Assembly (NCBI RefSeq): GCF_018531445.1
Contig: NZ_JAHDTH010000001.1
Span: forward strand, 1-64,000
Reading direction: 5' to 3'
DNA length: 64,000 nt
DNA from: Pseudonocardia lacus
Lineage (GTDB): Bacteria > Actinomycetota > Actinomycetes > Mycobacteriales > Pseudonocardiaceae
Made by a program: the position numbers and the translations under genes. Under the pieces are notes generated by a model that was not told where the DNA came from, did not search any database, and was given only the letters and a program-made list of their open reading frames with translations. Shown here in pieces: positions 26,922 to 35,329 of the stretch; position 1 is the stretch's first letter; each line of letters begins with the position of its first letter.

Positions 26922-26943
26922 CAAGCGCTTGCTCGTGTACAGT
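26922..26943 (+). promoter_or_regulatory. KstR2-type operator and ipdA promoter
   Basis: The palindrome CAAGCGCTTG at 26922-26931, inside ACCAAGCGCTTGCTCG, is followed by TACAGT (26938-26943), a good -10 element. The operator lies in the -10/-35 spacer. Expected initiation near 26950 would leave a leader of about 29 bases before the ipdA ATG. Confidence 0.78.
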
Positions 26944-26978
26944 CCGGCCGACGTCGTCGCGGGGGACGGGGTGGTGGC

Positions 26979-27827
26979 ATGGTCGACAAGCTCATGACCG
27001 AGGCGGACGTCGTCGCGCGGCTGAGGTCCGGGATGACGATCGGCATCGGCGGCTGGGGGTCGCGGCGCAAGCCGATGTCGTTGGTCAGGGCACTGCTGCG
27101 GTCCGACGTCAGCGACCTCACCCTGGTCACCTACGGCGGCCCGGACGCCGGGCTGCTGCTGGCCGCGGGCAAGGTGCGCCACCTGGTCTACGGCTTCGTG
27201 TCGCTGGACTCGATCCCCCTCGAACCGCACTTCCGCGCCGCCCGCGAGCGCGGCGGCGTGCGCTTCACGGAGTACGACGAGGGCATGCTGCAGTGGGGGC
27301 TGCGGGCGGCGGCCAACCGGCTGCCCTTCCTGCCGACGCGCGCCGGGCTCGCCTCGGACGTGCGCCGCTTCAACCCCGACCTGCGCACCGTGCGCTCGCC
27401 CTACGGCGACGAGGAGCTGCTGGCCATGCCGGCGCTGCGGCTCGACGCCGCGCTGGTCCACATGAACCGCGCCGACGCCGCGGGCAACGCCCAGTACCTG
27501 GGCCCCGACCCGTACTTCGACGACCTGTTCTGCCAGGCGGCGGAGCGGGCCTACGTCTCGGCCGAACGGGTCGTGCCGACCGCGGAGCTGATGGCCGGCG
27601 GTCCGCCGCAGAGCGTGCTGATCCAGCGCTGGCACACCCACGGGGTGGTGCACGCCCCGCACGGGGCGCACTTCACCTCCTGCGCGCCCGACTACGGCCG
27701 CGACGAGGCGTTCCAGAAGGCCTACGCCGACGCGGCGGGCGACCCGGCGGCGTGGGCGGCGTTCGTCGAGCGCTACCTGGCCGGCGACGAGCAGCGCTAC
27801 CAGCGCGCGGTGGGGGCGACGGCATGA
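26979..27827 (+). CDS. ipdA: COCHEA-CoA hydrolase alpha subunit IpdA
   Basis: IpdA with IpdB forms the enzyme that opens steroid ring C of COCHEA-CoA. It has the class I CoA-transferase fold but works as a hydrolase. The 282-residue protein matches Rv3551-type IpdA: SGMTIGIGGWGSRRKPMSLVRALL near residues 17-40, VYGFVSLDSIPLEPHFR, and VRFTEYDEGMLQWGL near 94-108, which includes the acidic residue (Glu98/Glu101 region) expected at the active site. It is the first gene of the KstR2-controlled operon and overlaps ipdB by ATGA, in line with an obligate heteromer. Confidence 0.95.
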   Translation: MVDKLMTEADVVARLRSGMTIGIGGWGSRRKPMSLVRALLRSDVSDLTLVTYGGPDAGLLLAAGKVRHLVYGFVSLDSIPLEPHFRAARERGGVRFTEYDEGMLQWGLRAAANRLPFLPTRAGLASDVRRFNPDLRTVRSPYGDEELLAMPALRLDAALVHMNRADAAGNAQYLGPDPYFDDLFCQAAERAYVSAERVVPTAELMAGGPPQSVLIQRWHTHGVVHAPHGAHFTSCAPDYGRDEAFQKAYADAAGDPAAWAAFVERYLAGDEQRYQRAVGATA

Positions 27828-28606
27828 CCGACGTCGTGGAGGCCGGTGCCGCCACCGCGACGCTCGCGGAGGTCTGCGCCGTCGCGTGCGCGCGGGCGTG
27901 GCGGGACGACGGGGAGATCCTGGCCAGCCCGATCACCGTGATCCCGTCCATCGGTGCCCGGTTGGCCCGCGCCACCACCGACCCCGACCTGCTGCTCACC
28001 GACGGCGAGGCGGCGCTGGCGGCGGGCGTGTGGGCGGTCGATGCCGCCCCGGACGAGCTGGAGGGCTGGCTGCCCTACCGGGCGGTGTTCGACATCTGCT
28101 GGGCCGGGCGGCGCCACGTCATGATGGGCCCGGTCCAGGTCGACCGCTTCGGCAACGCGAACCTGTCCGCGATCGGCCCGTTCGACCGGCCCACGCGCGC
28201 GCTGCTGGGCATGCGCGGTGCGCCGGGCAACACGACCAACCACGCCACCAGCTACTGGGTGCGCCGGCACAGCCCGCGGGTGTTCGTCGAGCGGGTCGAC
28301 GTCGTGTGCGGCATCGGTCACGACCGCGCCGCGCAGGCCGGGCCGACCGCGGCGGAGTTCCTCGACCTGCGCCGCGTCGTCAGCGACCTCGCGGTGCTCG
28401 ACTTCGCCGGTCCGGACGGGGCGATGCGGCTGGTCTCGACGCACCCGGGCGTGGGTGTCGACGAGGTCGTCGCGGCCACCGGGTTCGACCTCGCGCTGGC
28501 CGAGGACGTGACGACCACCCCGCTGCCCACGGCGGCGGAGCTGGCGCTGATCCGCGAGGTCATCGACCCCCGCGGGTTGCGCGAGCGCGAGGTGCGTCCC
28601 CGGTGA
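27824..28606 (+). CDS. ipdB: COCHEA-CoA hydrolase beta subunit IpdB
   Basis: A 260-residue beta subunit of the IpdAB ring C hydrolase. The segments SPITVIPSIGARLARATTDPDLLLTDGEA, GPVQVDRFGNANLSAIG and GAPGNTTNHATSYWV are typical of CoA-transferase beta chains of the IpdB subgroup. The start ATG overlaps the ipdA stop and its stop overlaps the ipdC start, so the three are translationally coupled. All expected domains are present and length is normal (about 250 in M. tuberculosis). Confidence 0.94.
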   Translation: MTDVVEAGAATATLAEVCAVACARAWRDDGEILASPITVIPSIGARLARATTDPDLLLTDGEAALAAGVWAVDAAPDELEGWLPYRAVFDICWAGRRHVMMGPVQVDRFGNANLSAIGPFDRPTRALLGMRGAPGNTTNHATSYWVRRHSPRVFVERVDVVCGIGHDRAAQAGPTAAEFLDLRRVVSDLAVLDFAGPDGAMRLVSTHPGVGVDEVVAATGFDLALAEDVTTTPLPTAAELALIREVIDPRGLREREVRPR

Positions 28607-29676
28607 GGGCCCTGCGCACCCGCCTCACCGAGCTGGTCGGGGTCCGGTACCCGATCGTGCAGACCGGGATGGGCTGGGTGTCCGGGCCGGAGCTGACCGC
28701 GGCGACGGCGAACGCGGGTGCGCTGGGCATCCTGGCCAGCGGCACGATCTCGCGCGCGGAGATGGTCGAGGGCATCCGGGCGGTGCGGGAGCGCACCGGG
28801 GCCCCGTTCGGGGTGAACCTGGTGGGCACCGCGCCGGACGTCGAGGAGCGGGCGCGGGCCCTGGTCGAGCACGGGGTGGCGGTGGCCTCGTTCGCGATGG
28901 CCCCGAAGCGGCACGTGTTCGGCCTGCTCAAGGACGCCGGGGTCGTGGTCGTCCCGTCGGTCGGGGCGCGCCGGCACGCGGAGAAGGTCGCCGCGTGGGG
29001 AGCCGACGCGGTGCTCGTGCAGGGCGGCGAGGGCGGCGGGCACACCGGGCGGGTGCCGACCAGCCTGCTGCTGCCCCAGGTCGTCGACGCCGTCGACATC
29101 CCGGTGATCGCCGCCGGCGGGTTCTTCGACGGGCGGGGCCTGGTCGCCGCCCTCGCCTACGGCGCGGACGCGGTCGCGATGGGCACCCGGTTCCTGCTCA
29201 CCTCCGACAGCACCGTCCCGCCCCGGGTCAAGCAGGCCTACCTGGACGCGGGGATGGACGGCACGGTGGTGACCGACCGGATCGACGGGGTGCCGCAGCG
29301 GGTCCTGCGCACCCCGATGGTCGAGCGGCTCATCGCGGGCGGCCGCCCGGGTCCGCGGGCGGTGGTCCGGTCGGTGCGCAGCGCAGTGCAGCTCAAGCGC
29401 GCGGTCGGCGCCAGCTGGCCCGAGGTGGTGCGCCAGGGCCTGGCCCTCCGCCGCCGGCGCGACCTGGGCTGGGCGGGCGTGCTGATGGCCGCCAACACGC
29501 CGATGATGATCCGCACGGGCATGGTCGAGGGCCGGGTCGAGGTCGGCAGCCTGGCCAGCGGGCAGGTCACCGGCCTGATCGACGAGCTGCCCTCCTGCGC
29601 CGAGCTGGTCGAGCGCATCGTGGCCGAGGCCGGCGCGACCCTGGCCCGGCTCGGTGCGACGGGCGCGACGCCATGA
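28603..29676 (+). CDS. ipdC: IpdC, FMN-dependent reductase of HIP catabolism (nitronate monooxygenase family)
   Basis: A 357-residue TIM-barrel FMN protein of the 2-nitropropane dioxygenase/nitronate monooxygenase family. IpdC (Rv3553) acts on a 5-hydroxylated CoA thioester during ring C/D breakdown. Visible features are YPIVQTGMGWVSGPELTAA near residues 15-33, VLVQGGEGGGHTGRVP for phosphate/flavin contact, PVIAAGGFFDGRGL and DAVAMGTRFLLT. The GTG start overlaps ipdB by 4 bases and the stop overlaps the ipdF start. The gene order ipdA-ipdB-ipdC is the standard actinobacterial order, supporting the call. Confidence 0.93.
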   Translation: MRALRTRLTELVGVRYPIVQTGMGWVSGPELTAATANAGALGILASGTISRAEMVEGIRAVRERTGAPFGVNLVGTAPDVEERARALVEHGVAVASFAMAPKRHVFGLLKDAGVVVVPSVGARRHAEKVAAWGADAVLVQGGEGGGHTGRVPTSLLLPQVVDAVDIPVIAAGGFFDGRGLVAALAYGADAVAMGTRFLLTSDSTVPPRVKQAYLDAGMDGTVVTDRIDGVPQRVLRTPMVERLIAGGRPGPRAVVRSVRSAVQLKRAVGASWPEVVRQGLALRRRRDLGWAGVLMAANTPMMIRTGMVEGRVEVGSLASGQVTGLIDELPSCAELVERIVAEAGATLARLGATGATP

Positions 29677-30440
29677 CCGCGCCCGCGGGCCACGGGTTGC
29701 TCACCGGCAAGACCGTGCTGGTCACCGCGGCCGCCGGCACCGGGATCGGGTCGGCCACCGCGCGGCGCTGCCTGCAGGAGGGCGCCCGGGTCGCGATCAG
29801 CGACCGGCACGAGCGCCGGCTGGCCGAGACCGCCGAGGCGCTCGCCGAGGTGACCGGGGAGGAGCCCTTCGCGGTCGCCTGCGACGTCACGATCGAGGAC
29901 CAGGTGCAGCGGATGGTCGCGGCGACCGTGGACACCTTCGGCCGGCTCGACGTCCTGGTCAACAACGCCGGGCTCGGCGGCAGCGCCAGCGTGCTGGAGA
30001 TGACCGACGAGCAGTGGTCCCGGGTGCTGGACGTGACGCTGACGGGCACGTTCCGCTGCACGCGGGCCGCGCTGCGGGTGATGGCCGAGCAGCGCTCGGG
30101 GGTGGTCGTCAACAACTCCTCGGTCGTCGGCTGGCGGGCCCAGAAGGACCAGGCCCACTACGCCGCGGCCAAGGCCGGGGTGATGGCGCTGACCCGCTGC
30201 TCCGCGCTCGACGTCGCCCACCTTGGCATCCGGGTCAACGCGGTGGCGCCGAGCATCGCCGCGCACCCGTTCCTGTCGCGGACGGCGTCGCCGGAGCTGC
30301 TCGACGAGCTCGCGGCCCGCGAGGCGTTCGGCCGCGCCGCCGAGCCGTGGGAGGTCGCCACCGTGATCGCGTTCCTGGCCAGCGACTACTCGACGTACCT
30401 GACCGGGGAGGTCGTCTCGGTCTCCAGCCAGCACCCCTGA
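29673..30440 (+). CDS. ipdF: IpdF, short-chain dehydrogenase of HIP catabolism (Rv3559c-like)
   Basis: A 255-residue SDR. From memory it matches Rv3559c (IpdF) almost end to end: GHGLLTGKTVLVTAAAGTGI near the start, ISDRHERRLAETA, the Ser in VVNNSSVVGWRAQKDQAHYA with the YAAAK catalytic pair, and the distinctive C-terminus GRAAEPWEVATVIAFLASDY ending SVSSQHP. IpdF is a dehydrogenase for a hydroxylated HIC-type CoA thioester. Note the atypical cofactor loop TAAAGTGIG instead of TGAxxGIG, shared with IpdF. It is coupled to ipdC by a 4-base overlap. Confidence 0.92.
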   Translation: MTAPAGHGLLTGKTVLVTAAAGTGIGSATARRCLQEGARVAISDRHERRLAETAEALAEVTGEEPFAVACDVTIEDQVQRMVAATVDTFGRLDVLVNNAGLGGSASVLEMTDEQWSRVLDVTLTGTFRCTRAALRVMAEQRSGVVVNNSSVVGWRAQKDQAHYAAAKAGVMALTRCSALDVAHLGIRVNAVAPSIAAHPFLSRTASPELLDELAAREAFGRAAEPWEVATVIAFLASDYSTYLTGEVVSVSSQHP

Positions 30441-30452
30441 GAGGAGACGGCC

Positions 30453-31226
30453 GTGCACGGGATCAGCACGCGGACCGGCGACAGCGGCATCGAGGGCGGC
30501 ATCGAGGGCGTCATCGAGGGCGTCGTCGAGGTGGTCATGGACGCGCCCCCGGTCAACGCCCTCACCGCGGCCGGCTGGTTCGCCCTCGCCGACGCGCTCA
30601 CCGCCGCCGGCGCGGACCCGGCCACCCGCGTCGTCGTGCTGCGCGCGGAGGGTCGCGGCTTCAACGCCGGCGTGGACATCAAGGAGTTGCAGGCCTGCCC
30701 GGACGCCTCGGCCATCATCGGGGTGAACCGGGGTTGCGCCGCCGCGTTCGCCGCGGTCTACGAGTGCCCCGTCCCGGTGATCGCGGCGGTGCACGGCTAC
30801 TGCCTGGGCGGCGGGATCGGGCTGGTCGGCAACGCGGACGTGATCGTGGCCAGCACCGACGCCACCTTCGGGCTGCCCGAGGTCGACCGGGGCGCGCTCG
30901 GCGCCGCGACCCACCTGTCGCGGCTGGTGCCCCAGCACCTCGCGCGGGCGATGGTCTACACCGCCAAGCCGGCGACGGCGGCGCAGTTGCACGCCTTCGG
31001 GTCGGTGCACAGCGTCGTCGACCGCGCGGAGCTGCGCGCGACCGCGCTCGCCCTGGCCGGGGAGATCGCGGCCAAGTCGCCGGTGATCATCCGCGCGGCC
31101 AAGGAGTCGCTCAACGGCATCGACCCGTGGGACGTGCGGCGCAGCTACCGCTACGAGCAGGGCTTCACCTTCGAGCTGAACCTCTCCGGCGTCGCCGACG
31201 AGGTCCGCGACACGTTCGGGCGGTGA
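30453..31226 (+). CDS. echA20: EchA20, ring D-opening hydrolase (crotonase fold)
   Basis: EchA20 (Rv3550) hydrolyses ring D of the HIEC-CoA intermediate. This 257-residue crotonase has PPVNALTAAGWFALADALTAAG, RAEGRGFNAGVDIKE (oxyanion hole), VHGYCLGGGIGLVGNADVIVA and FGLPEVDRGALGAATHLSR, all close to Rv3550. The C-terminal YEQGFTFELNLSGVADEVRD is a specific match. The GTG at 30453 has GAGGAG six bases upstream. The N-terminus carries a four-unit repeat (Gly-Ile-Glu-Gly type) missing from Rv3550. It lies 12 bases after ipdF. Confidence 0.93.
   Translation: MHGISTRTGDSGIEGGIEGVIEGVVEVVMDAPPVNALTAAGWFALADALTAAGADPATRVVVLRAEGRGFNAGVDIKELQACPDASAIIGVNRGCAAAFAAVYECPVPVIAAVHGYCLGGGIGLVGNADVIVASTDATFGLPEVDRGALGAATHLSRLVPQHLARAMVYTAKPATAAQLHAFGSVHSVVDRAELRATALALAGEIAAKSPVIIRAAKESLNGIDPWDVRRSYRYEQGFTFELNLSGVADEVRDTFGR
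30486..30533 (+). repeat. 12-base tandem repeat in the 5' end of echA20
   Basis: Four near-identical 12-base units (GGCATCGAGGGC, then variants beginning GTC) encode a Gly-Ile-Glu-Gly / Val-Ile-Glu-Gly / Val-Val-Glu-Val series at residues 12-27. It keeps frame and precedes the conserved crotonase core. Confidence 0.8.
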
Positions 31227-31288
31227 GCGGTGGACCCGACCTGCAACGGCACGCGACGCGGTGCCGGGAGCCCCGACGAGGAGAGCCG

Positions 31289-32152
31289 ATGACCGCCACC
31301 GAACCCGTCGTCCGGTACGAGACCGCCGGTGCCGTCGCGCTGGTCACGATGAACCGCCCGCGCTACGGCAACGCGCAGAACTCGGCGATGACCTACGCCC
31401 TCGACGAGGCCTTCTACCGGGCCGCCGAGGACGACGAGGTCCGCGCGATCGTCCTGCGCGGTGCCGGCAAGCACTTCAGCGCCGGGCACGACATCGGCAC
31501 CCCCGACCGCGACACCGACACCTCGTTCCCGCGCCGGGCCGGGCTGTGGTGGGACCACGTCGGCAAGCCCGGCGCCGAGTCCCGGCTGGCCCGCGAGTCC
31601 GAGGTCTACCTCGGCATGTGCCGGCGGTGGCGGGAGCTGCCCAAGCCGGTGATCGCCCAGGTGCACGGGGCCTGCATCGCGGGCGGGTTGATGCTGGCCT
31701 GGGTCTGCGACTTCATCGTCGCGGCCGACGACGCCTTCTTCGCCGACCCGGTGGTGCGGATGGGCATCCCCGGCGTCGAGTACTTCGCCCACCCGTGGGT
31801 GATGGGGCCGCGCCGGGCCAAGGAGTTCCTGTACCTGGGGGAGCGGATCGACGCGCAGCGGGCGCTGTCCTGGGGGATGGTCAACCACGTCGTGCCGCGC
31901 GCCGATCTGGAGGAGTACACGCTCTCGACCGCGCAGCGGATCGCCGCGATGCCCCGGCTGGGGCTGGCGCTGACCAAGAAGGCGGTCAACCAGGCCGAGG
32001 ACCTGATGGGCCAGGCGGCCGGGATGGACTCGGTGTTCGGGCTGCACCACCTCGCGCACGCGCACAACGCCGAGGTCGGCGCCGACTCGCTGGCCGGGCA
32101 GGACGCGCGCAGCATGCGCGACGCCCGGCGCGACTCCGAGGGGGGTTCCTGA
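31289..32152 (+). CDS. Enoyl-CoA hydratase/isomerase family protein
   Basis: A 287-residue crotonase placed within the ipd operon. Family motifs are VTMNRPRYGNAQN, LRGAGKHFSAGHDI (oxyanion hole), VHGACIAGGLMLAWVCDFIVA and MGIPGVEYFAHPWVMG. The long C-terminal part from LTKKAVNQAEDLMGQ onward is usual for this subgroup. The ATG has GAGGAG about 5 bases upstream. A role in HIP ring degradation is inferred from its position between echA20 and an SDR gene; it is not EchA20 itself and its exact substrate is unknown. Confidence 0.85.
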   Translation: MTATEPVVRYETAGAVALVTMNRPRYGNAQNSAMTYALDEAFYRAAEDDEVRAIVLRGAGKHFSAGHDIGTPDRDTDTSFPRRAGLWWDHVGKPGAESRLARESEVYLGMCRRWRELPKPVIAQVHGACIAGGLMLAWVCDFIVAADDAFFADPVVRMGIPGVEYFAHPWVMGPRRAKEFLYLGERIDAQRALSWGMVNHVVPRADLEEYTLSTAQRIAAMPRLGLALTKKAVNQAEDLMGQAAGMDSVFGLHHLAHAHNAEVGADSLAGQDARSMRDARRDSEGGS

Positions 32153-33015
32153 TGGGCCGGGTCGTCGTCGTCACGGGCGCCGGCCAGGGACTGGGCCGCG
32201 CGCACGCGCGCGCCTTCGCGGCCGAGGGCTACGACGTCGTGGTCAACGACGTCGGCCCGGCGGCCGAGGCCGTCGCCGCCGCGATCACCGGGGACGGCGG
32301 CTCGGCGATCGCCTCGGTCGGTGACGTGGCCGACTGGGACTACGCCGAAGCGCTCGTCGGGACGGCCGTGGAGCGCTTCGGCGACCTGCACGTCCTGGTC
32401 AACAACGCCGGGCTGGTGCGCGACCGGATGCTCGTCGGGATGAGCGAGCGGGAGTGGGACGAGGTCCTTCGGGTCGACCTCAAGGGCCACTTCTGCCCGC
32501 TGCGCCACGCCGCCGCGCACTGGCGGGCGCAGGCCAAGGCCGGCCGACCGGTCAGCGGGCGGATCATCAACACCAGCTCCGGAGCGGGCCTCATGGGCAG
32601 CGTCGGGCAGGGCAACTACTCGGCGGCCAAGGCCGGGGTGCTCGGGCTGACCTGTGTCGCGGCGGCCGAGCTCGCCCGCTACGGGGTCACCGCCAACGCG
32701 CTGGCGCCCTCGGCGCGCACCCCGATGACCGAGACCGTGTTCGCCGAGATGATGGCTCCGCGCGCGGACGGGTTCGACGCGATGGCGCCGGAGAACGTCT
32801 CCCCGCTGGTCGTGTGGCTCGGCTCGGAGGAGGCGGGCGGGGTCACCGGTCGGGTCTTCGAGGTCGAGGGCGGGCGCATCGGGCTGGCCGACGGGTGGCG
32901 CTACGGCCCGCGCCGCGAGCGGGGGCGGCGCTGGGAGGTCGCCGAGGCGGGCAAGGCGGTTCTCGATCTGATCGCCGAGGCCGAGCCGCCCACCCCGGTC
33001 TACGGGGCGGGCTGA
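32152..33015 (+). CDS. Short-chain dehydrogenase (Rv3548c-like)
   Basis: A 287-residue SDR with the cofactor motif TGAGQGLGRAHARAFAAEG near residues 8-26, NNAGLVRDRM, INTSSGAGLMG with the catalytic Ser, and YSAAKAG for the Tyr/Lys pair. The TGAGQGLGRAHA pattern is typical of the MFE-2/HSD17B4-like SDRs that oxidise 3-hydroxyacyl-CoA, which suits a beta-oxidation step on a steroid-derived CoA ester. The extended C-terminus (WRYGPRRERGRRWEV...) is also seen in Rv3548c-like proteins. It overlaps the preceding crotonase by one base (TGATG). Confidence 0.87.
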   Translation: MGRVVVVTGAGQGLGRAHARAFAAEGYDVVVNDVGPAAEAVAAAITGDGGSAIASVGDVADWDYAEALVGTAVERFGDLHVLVNNAGLVRDRMLVGMSEREWDEVLRVDLKGHFCPLRHAAAHWRAQAKAGRPVSGRIINTSSGAGLMGSVGQGNYSAAKAGVLGLTCVAAAELARYGVTANALAPSARTPMTETVFAEMMAPRADGFDAMAPENVSPLVVWLGSEEAGGVTGRVFEVEGGRIGLADGWRYGPRRERGRRWEVAEAGKAVLDLIAEAEPPTPVYGAG

Positions 33016-33016
33016 G

Positions 33017-34198
33017 GTGGACCCGCGCTTCGACGACGCCGACGAGGCCTTCCGCCGCGAGGTCGCCGGCTGGCTGGTCCGCGAGCTGGGCGGGGAGTTC
33101 GCCGAGCTGGTCGACGCGGGCGGGCCCGGCCGCGAGCACGAGCACGTCGAGGCCCGCAAGGCCTGGGAGCGCCGGCTCGGGCGCGACGGGTGGATCGGGC
33201 TCGGCTGGCCGGAGGCCGACGGCGGGCGGGGGCTGTCCTGGCAGCGCCAGGTGATCTTCCACGAGGAGTACGCCCGGGCCGGCGCGCCCGGCCGCGTCGG
33301 GCACATCGGCGAGCAGTTGCTCGGACCCACCCTGCTGATGTTCGGCACACCGGGGCAGAAGGCCCACTTCCTGCCCGGGATCCTGGACGGCACGCAGCTG
33401 TGGTGCCAGGGCTACTCCGAACCCGGCGCCGGGTCGGACCTGGCCGCGGTGTCGACCCGCGCCGAGCTGCGCGCCGACGGCTGGCACGTCGACGGGCAGA
33501 AGGTGTGGACGTCGCTGGCCACCGAGGCCGACCGGTGCTTCGTGCTGGCCCGCACCGAGCCCGGCTCCACCCGGCACCGCGGGCTGTCCTACCTGCTGGT
33601 GCCGATGCGCCAGCCCGGCGTCGACGTCCGCCCGATCGTGCAGCTCACCGGCACCTCGGAGTTCAACGAGGTGTTCTTCGACGACGCCCGCGCCCCGGCC
33701 GAGGACGTCGTCGGGGCGCCGGGGGAGGGCTGGAAGGTCGCGATGGGCACGCTCGCGGTCGAGCGCGGGGTGTCGACGTTCGGCCAGCAGATGGGCTTCG
33801 CGCGGGAGTTCGAACGGGTCCTGGCGGCGGCGCGGGCCGGCGGCGCCGCGGACGACCCGGTGATCGCCGACCGGCTGCTGGACTCCTGGATGCAGCTGCA
33901 GGTGCTGCGGCACACCGCCGTCATGACGTTGGGCGCGCCCGCCGGCAGCACCCCCGGCACCGAGGCGAACGTCGCCAAGCTGATGTGGGCGCCATGGCAC
34001 CGGCGGTTGGGCGAGCTGGCCGTCGACGTCCTCGGTGCCGCGGGCACGGTGACCGCCGGCCCCGAGGTGGACGAGCTGACCCCGGCCCAGCGGCTGTACC
34101 TGTTCACCCGCGCCGACACGATCTACGGCGGCTCGGACGAGGTGCAGCGCACCGTCATCGCCCAGCGGATGCTGGGCCTGCCCCGCGGGCCGGCCTGA
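33017..34198 (+). CDS. fadE30: Acyl-CoA dehydrogenase FadE30
   Basis: FadE30 (Rv3560c) dehydrogenates HIP-CoA, the first oxidation after FadD3. The 393-residue protein matches it throughout from memory: GGPGREHEHVEARKAWERRL, EEYARAGAPGRVGHIGEQLLGPTL, WCQGYSEPGAGSDLAAV, VWTSLATEADRCFVLART, FNEVFFDDAR and LYLFTRADTIYGGSDEVQR. The PGAGSDL segment contacts FAD. The GTG start lies immediately after the SDR stop (1-base gap). Its presence in this operon links ipd genes to fadD3 and fadA6 in the facing operon. Confidence 0.94.
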   Translation: MDPRFDDADEAFRREVAGWLVRELGGEFAELVDAGGPGREHEHVEARKAWERRLGRDGWIGLGWPEADGGRGLSWQRQVIFHEEYARAGAPGRVGHIGEQLLGPTLLMFGTPGQKAHFLPGILDGTQLWCQGYSEPGAGSDLAAVSTRAELRADGWHVDGQKVWTSLATEADRCFVLARTEPGSTRHRGLSYLLVPMRQPGVDVRPIVQLTGTSEFNEVFFDDARAPAEDVVGAPGEGWKVAMGTLAVERGVSTFGQQMGFAREFERVLAAARAGGAADDPVIADRLLDSWMQLQVLRHTAVMTLGAPAGSTPGTEANVAKLMWAPWHRRLGELAVDVLGAAGTVTAGPEVDELTPAQRLYLFTRADTIYGGSDEVQRTVIAQRMLGLPRGPA

Positions 34199-35235
34199 TG
34201 GACGCCCTGTTCGGCGACGAGCAGCGCGACCTGCAGCGCACCGTGCGCGACCTGCTGACCCGGGAGGACCCCGGCCCGGCGGTGTGGCAGCGGCTCTGCG
34301 GCGAGCTCGGGCTGACCGGGATCACCGTCGGCGAGCGGCACGGCGGGGCGGGCGCCACGACCGTCGAACTCGGGATCGTGCTGGCCGAGCTGGGCCGCGC
34401 GCTGACCCCGGTGCCGTTCCTGCAGACGGCCGTGGCGGCGACCGTCCTCGACCGCTCTGACGCGCCGCCGGCGGCCGAGGTGCTGCCGGCGCTCGTCGCG
34501 GGCGGTCTCGTCGCCGGCCTCGCGACCCCGGCCCCGCCGACCCGCTGGCCGACCGGGTCGGGCCCCGCGCTGACCGGCGTCCTCGACAACGTCGTCGACG
34601 GCCCGCACCTCGACCTGCTGCTCACCCCCGCCGTCGTCGACGGCGCGGCCGTGCTCGTCGCGGTCCGCACCGACGCGCCCGGCGTCACCCGCACGACCCT
34701 GCCCACCCTCGACCGCAGCCGCCCGCAGGCCCGGTTCGCGCTGCGGGGCGCCCCGGCCGTGGAGATCGGCGACGCGGCATCGGCCTCCCGTGCGACCGAC
34801 CTGCTGCTCGCGGCCGTCGCGGTGGAGAGCGCGGGCGCGGCGCGGTTCTGCCTCGACACCACCCTCGCCCACCTGCGGACCCGGGAGCAGTTCGGCCGCC
34901 CCCTGGGCACCTTCCAGGCGCTGCAGCACCGCTGCGCCGACCTCGCCGTGCTCGTCGAGTCCGCCTGGGCCACGGCCCGGCACGCGATGTGGGCCGCCGA
35001 CGCCGACCCCGCCGGTGCCGCCGTCTCGGCCCCGTTGGCCAAGGCCTACTGCGCGGACGCGTTCCGGACGGTGGCCGGGGAGATGATCCAGCTGCACGGG
35101 GGGATCGGCTTCACCTGGGAGCACCCGGCGCACCGGTACTTCAAGCGGGCCACGTCGACGGACCTGCTGTTCGGGGGGCGGGCCTGGGTGCGGTCGGTGG
35201 TGGCGGAGCGGGCGGGGTTGCCGGCGGTTCGGTGA
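34198..35235 (+). CDS. Acyl-CoA dehydrogenase, short type
   Basis: A 345-residue acyl-CoA dehydrogenase-fold protein that overlaps fadE30 by one base. It keeps the C-terminal flavin/substrate motif REQFGRPLGTFQALQHRCAD and QLHGGIGFTWEHPAHRYFKR near residues 230-320. The middle beta-domain is poorly conserved and contains no clear FAD-binding WITNA-like segment. Such short partners commonly form alpha2-beta2 heteromers in steroid degraders (FadE28/29, FadE31/32), so it is probably the partner of FadE30 or of another FadE. The specific mycobacterial counterpart could not be decided. Confidence 0.85.
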   Translation: MDALFGDEQRDLQRTVRDLLTREDPGPAVWQRLCGELGLTGITVGERHGGAGATTVELGIVLAELGRALTPVPFLQTAVAATVLDRSDAPPAAEVLPALVAGGLVAGLATPAPPTRWPTGSGPALTGVLDNVVDGPHLDLLLTPAVVDGAAVLVAVRTDAPGVTRTTLPTLDRSRPQARFALRGAPAVEIGDAASASRATDLLLAAVAVESAGAARFCLDTTLAHLRTREQFGRPLGTFQALQHRCADLAVLVESAWATARHAMWAADADPAGAAVSAPLAKAYCADAFRTVAGEMIQLHGGIGFTWEHPAHRYFKRATSTDLLFGGRAWVRSVVAERAGLPAVR

Positions 35236-35239
35236 GGTC

Positions 35240-35325
35240 CTCGGCCACGTCGCAGGGTTTGCGTACTCCGCGCAGGGTCCCCGGACCTTGCGAGGAGTGG
35301 GCAGACTCTGCGAGGACGCGCAGCC
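35240..35325. repeat. Dispersed intergenic repeat, copy B
   Basis: This short convergent gap between the fadE and SDR genes contains units of the same family as near 26.0 and 50.5 kb: GTCCTCGGCC, CGTCGCAGGG, CGCGCAGGGTCC, CTTGCGAGGAG and ACTCTGCGAGGAC (35305-35317). The last is the same as in the other copies apart from single-base changes. It is the shortest and most degenerate copy. Confidence 0.5.
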
Positions 35326-35329
35326 GCCG

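Noticed and set aside
30453-31226. Ordinary enoyl-CoA hydratase
   Set aside because: The C-terminal YEQGFTFELNLSGVADE segment and its position after ipdF fit EchA20 specifically.
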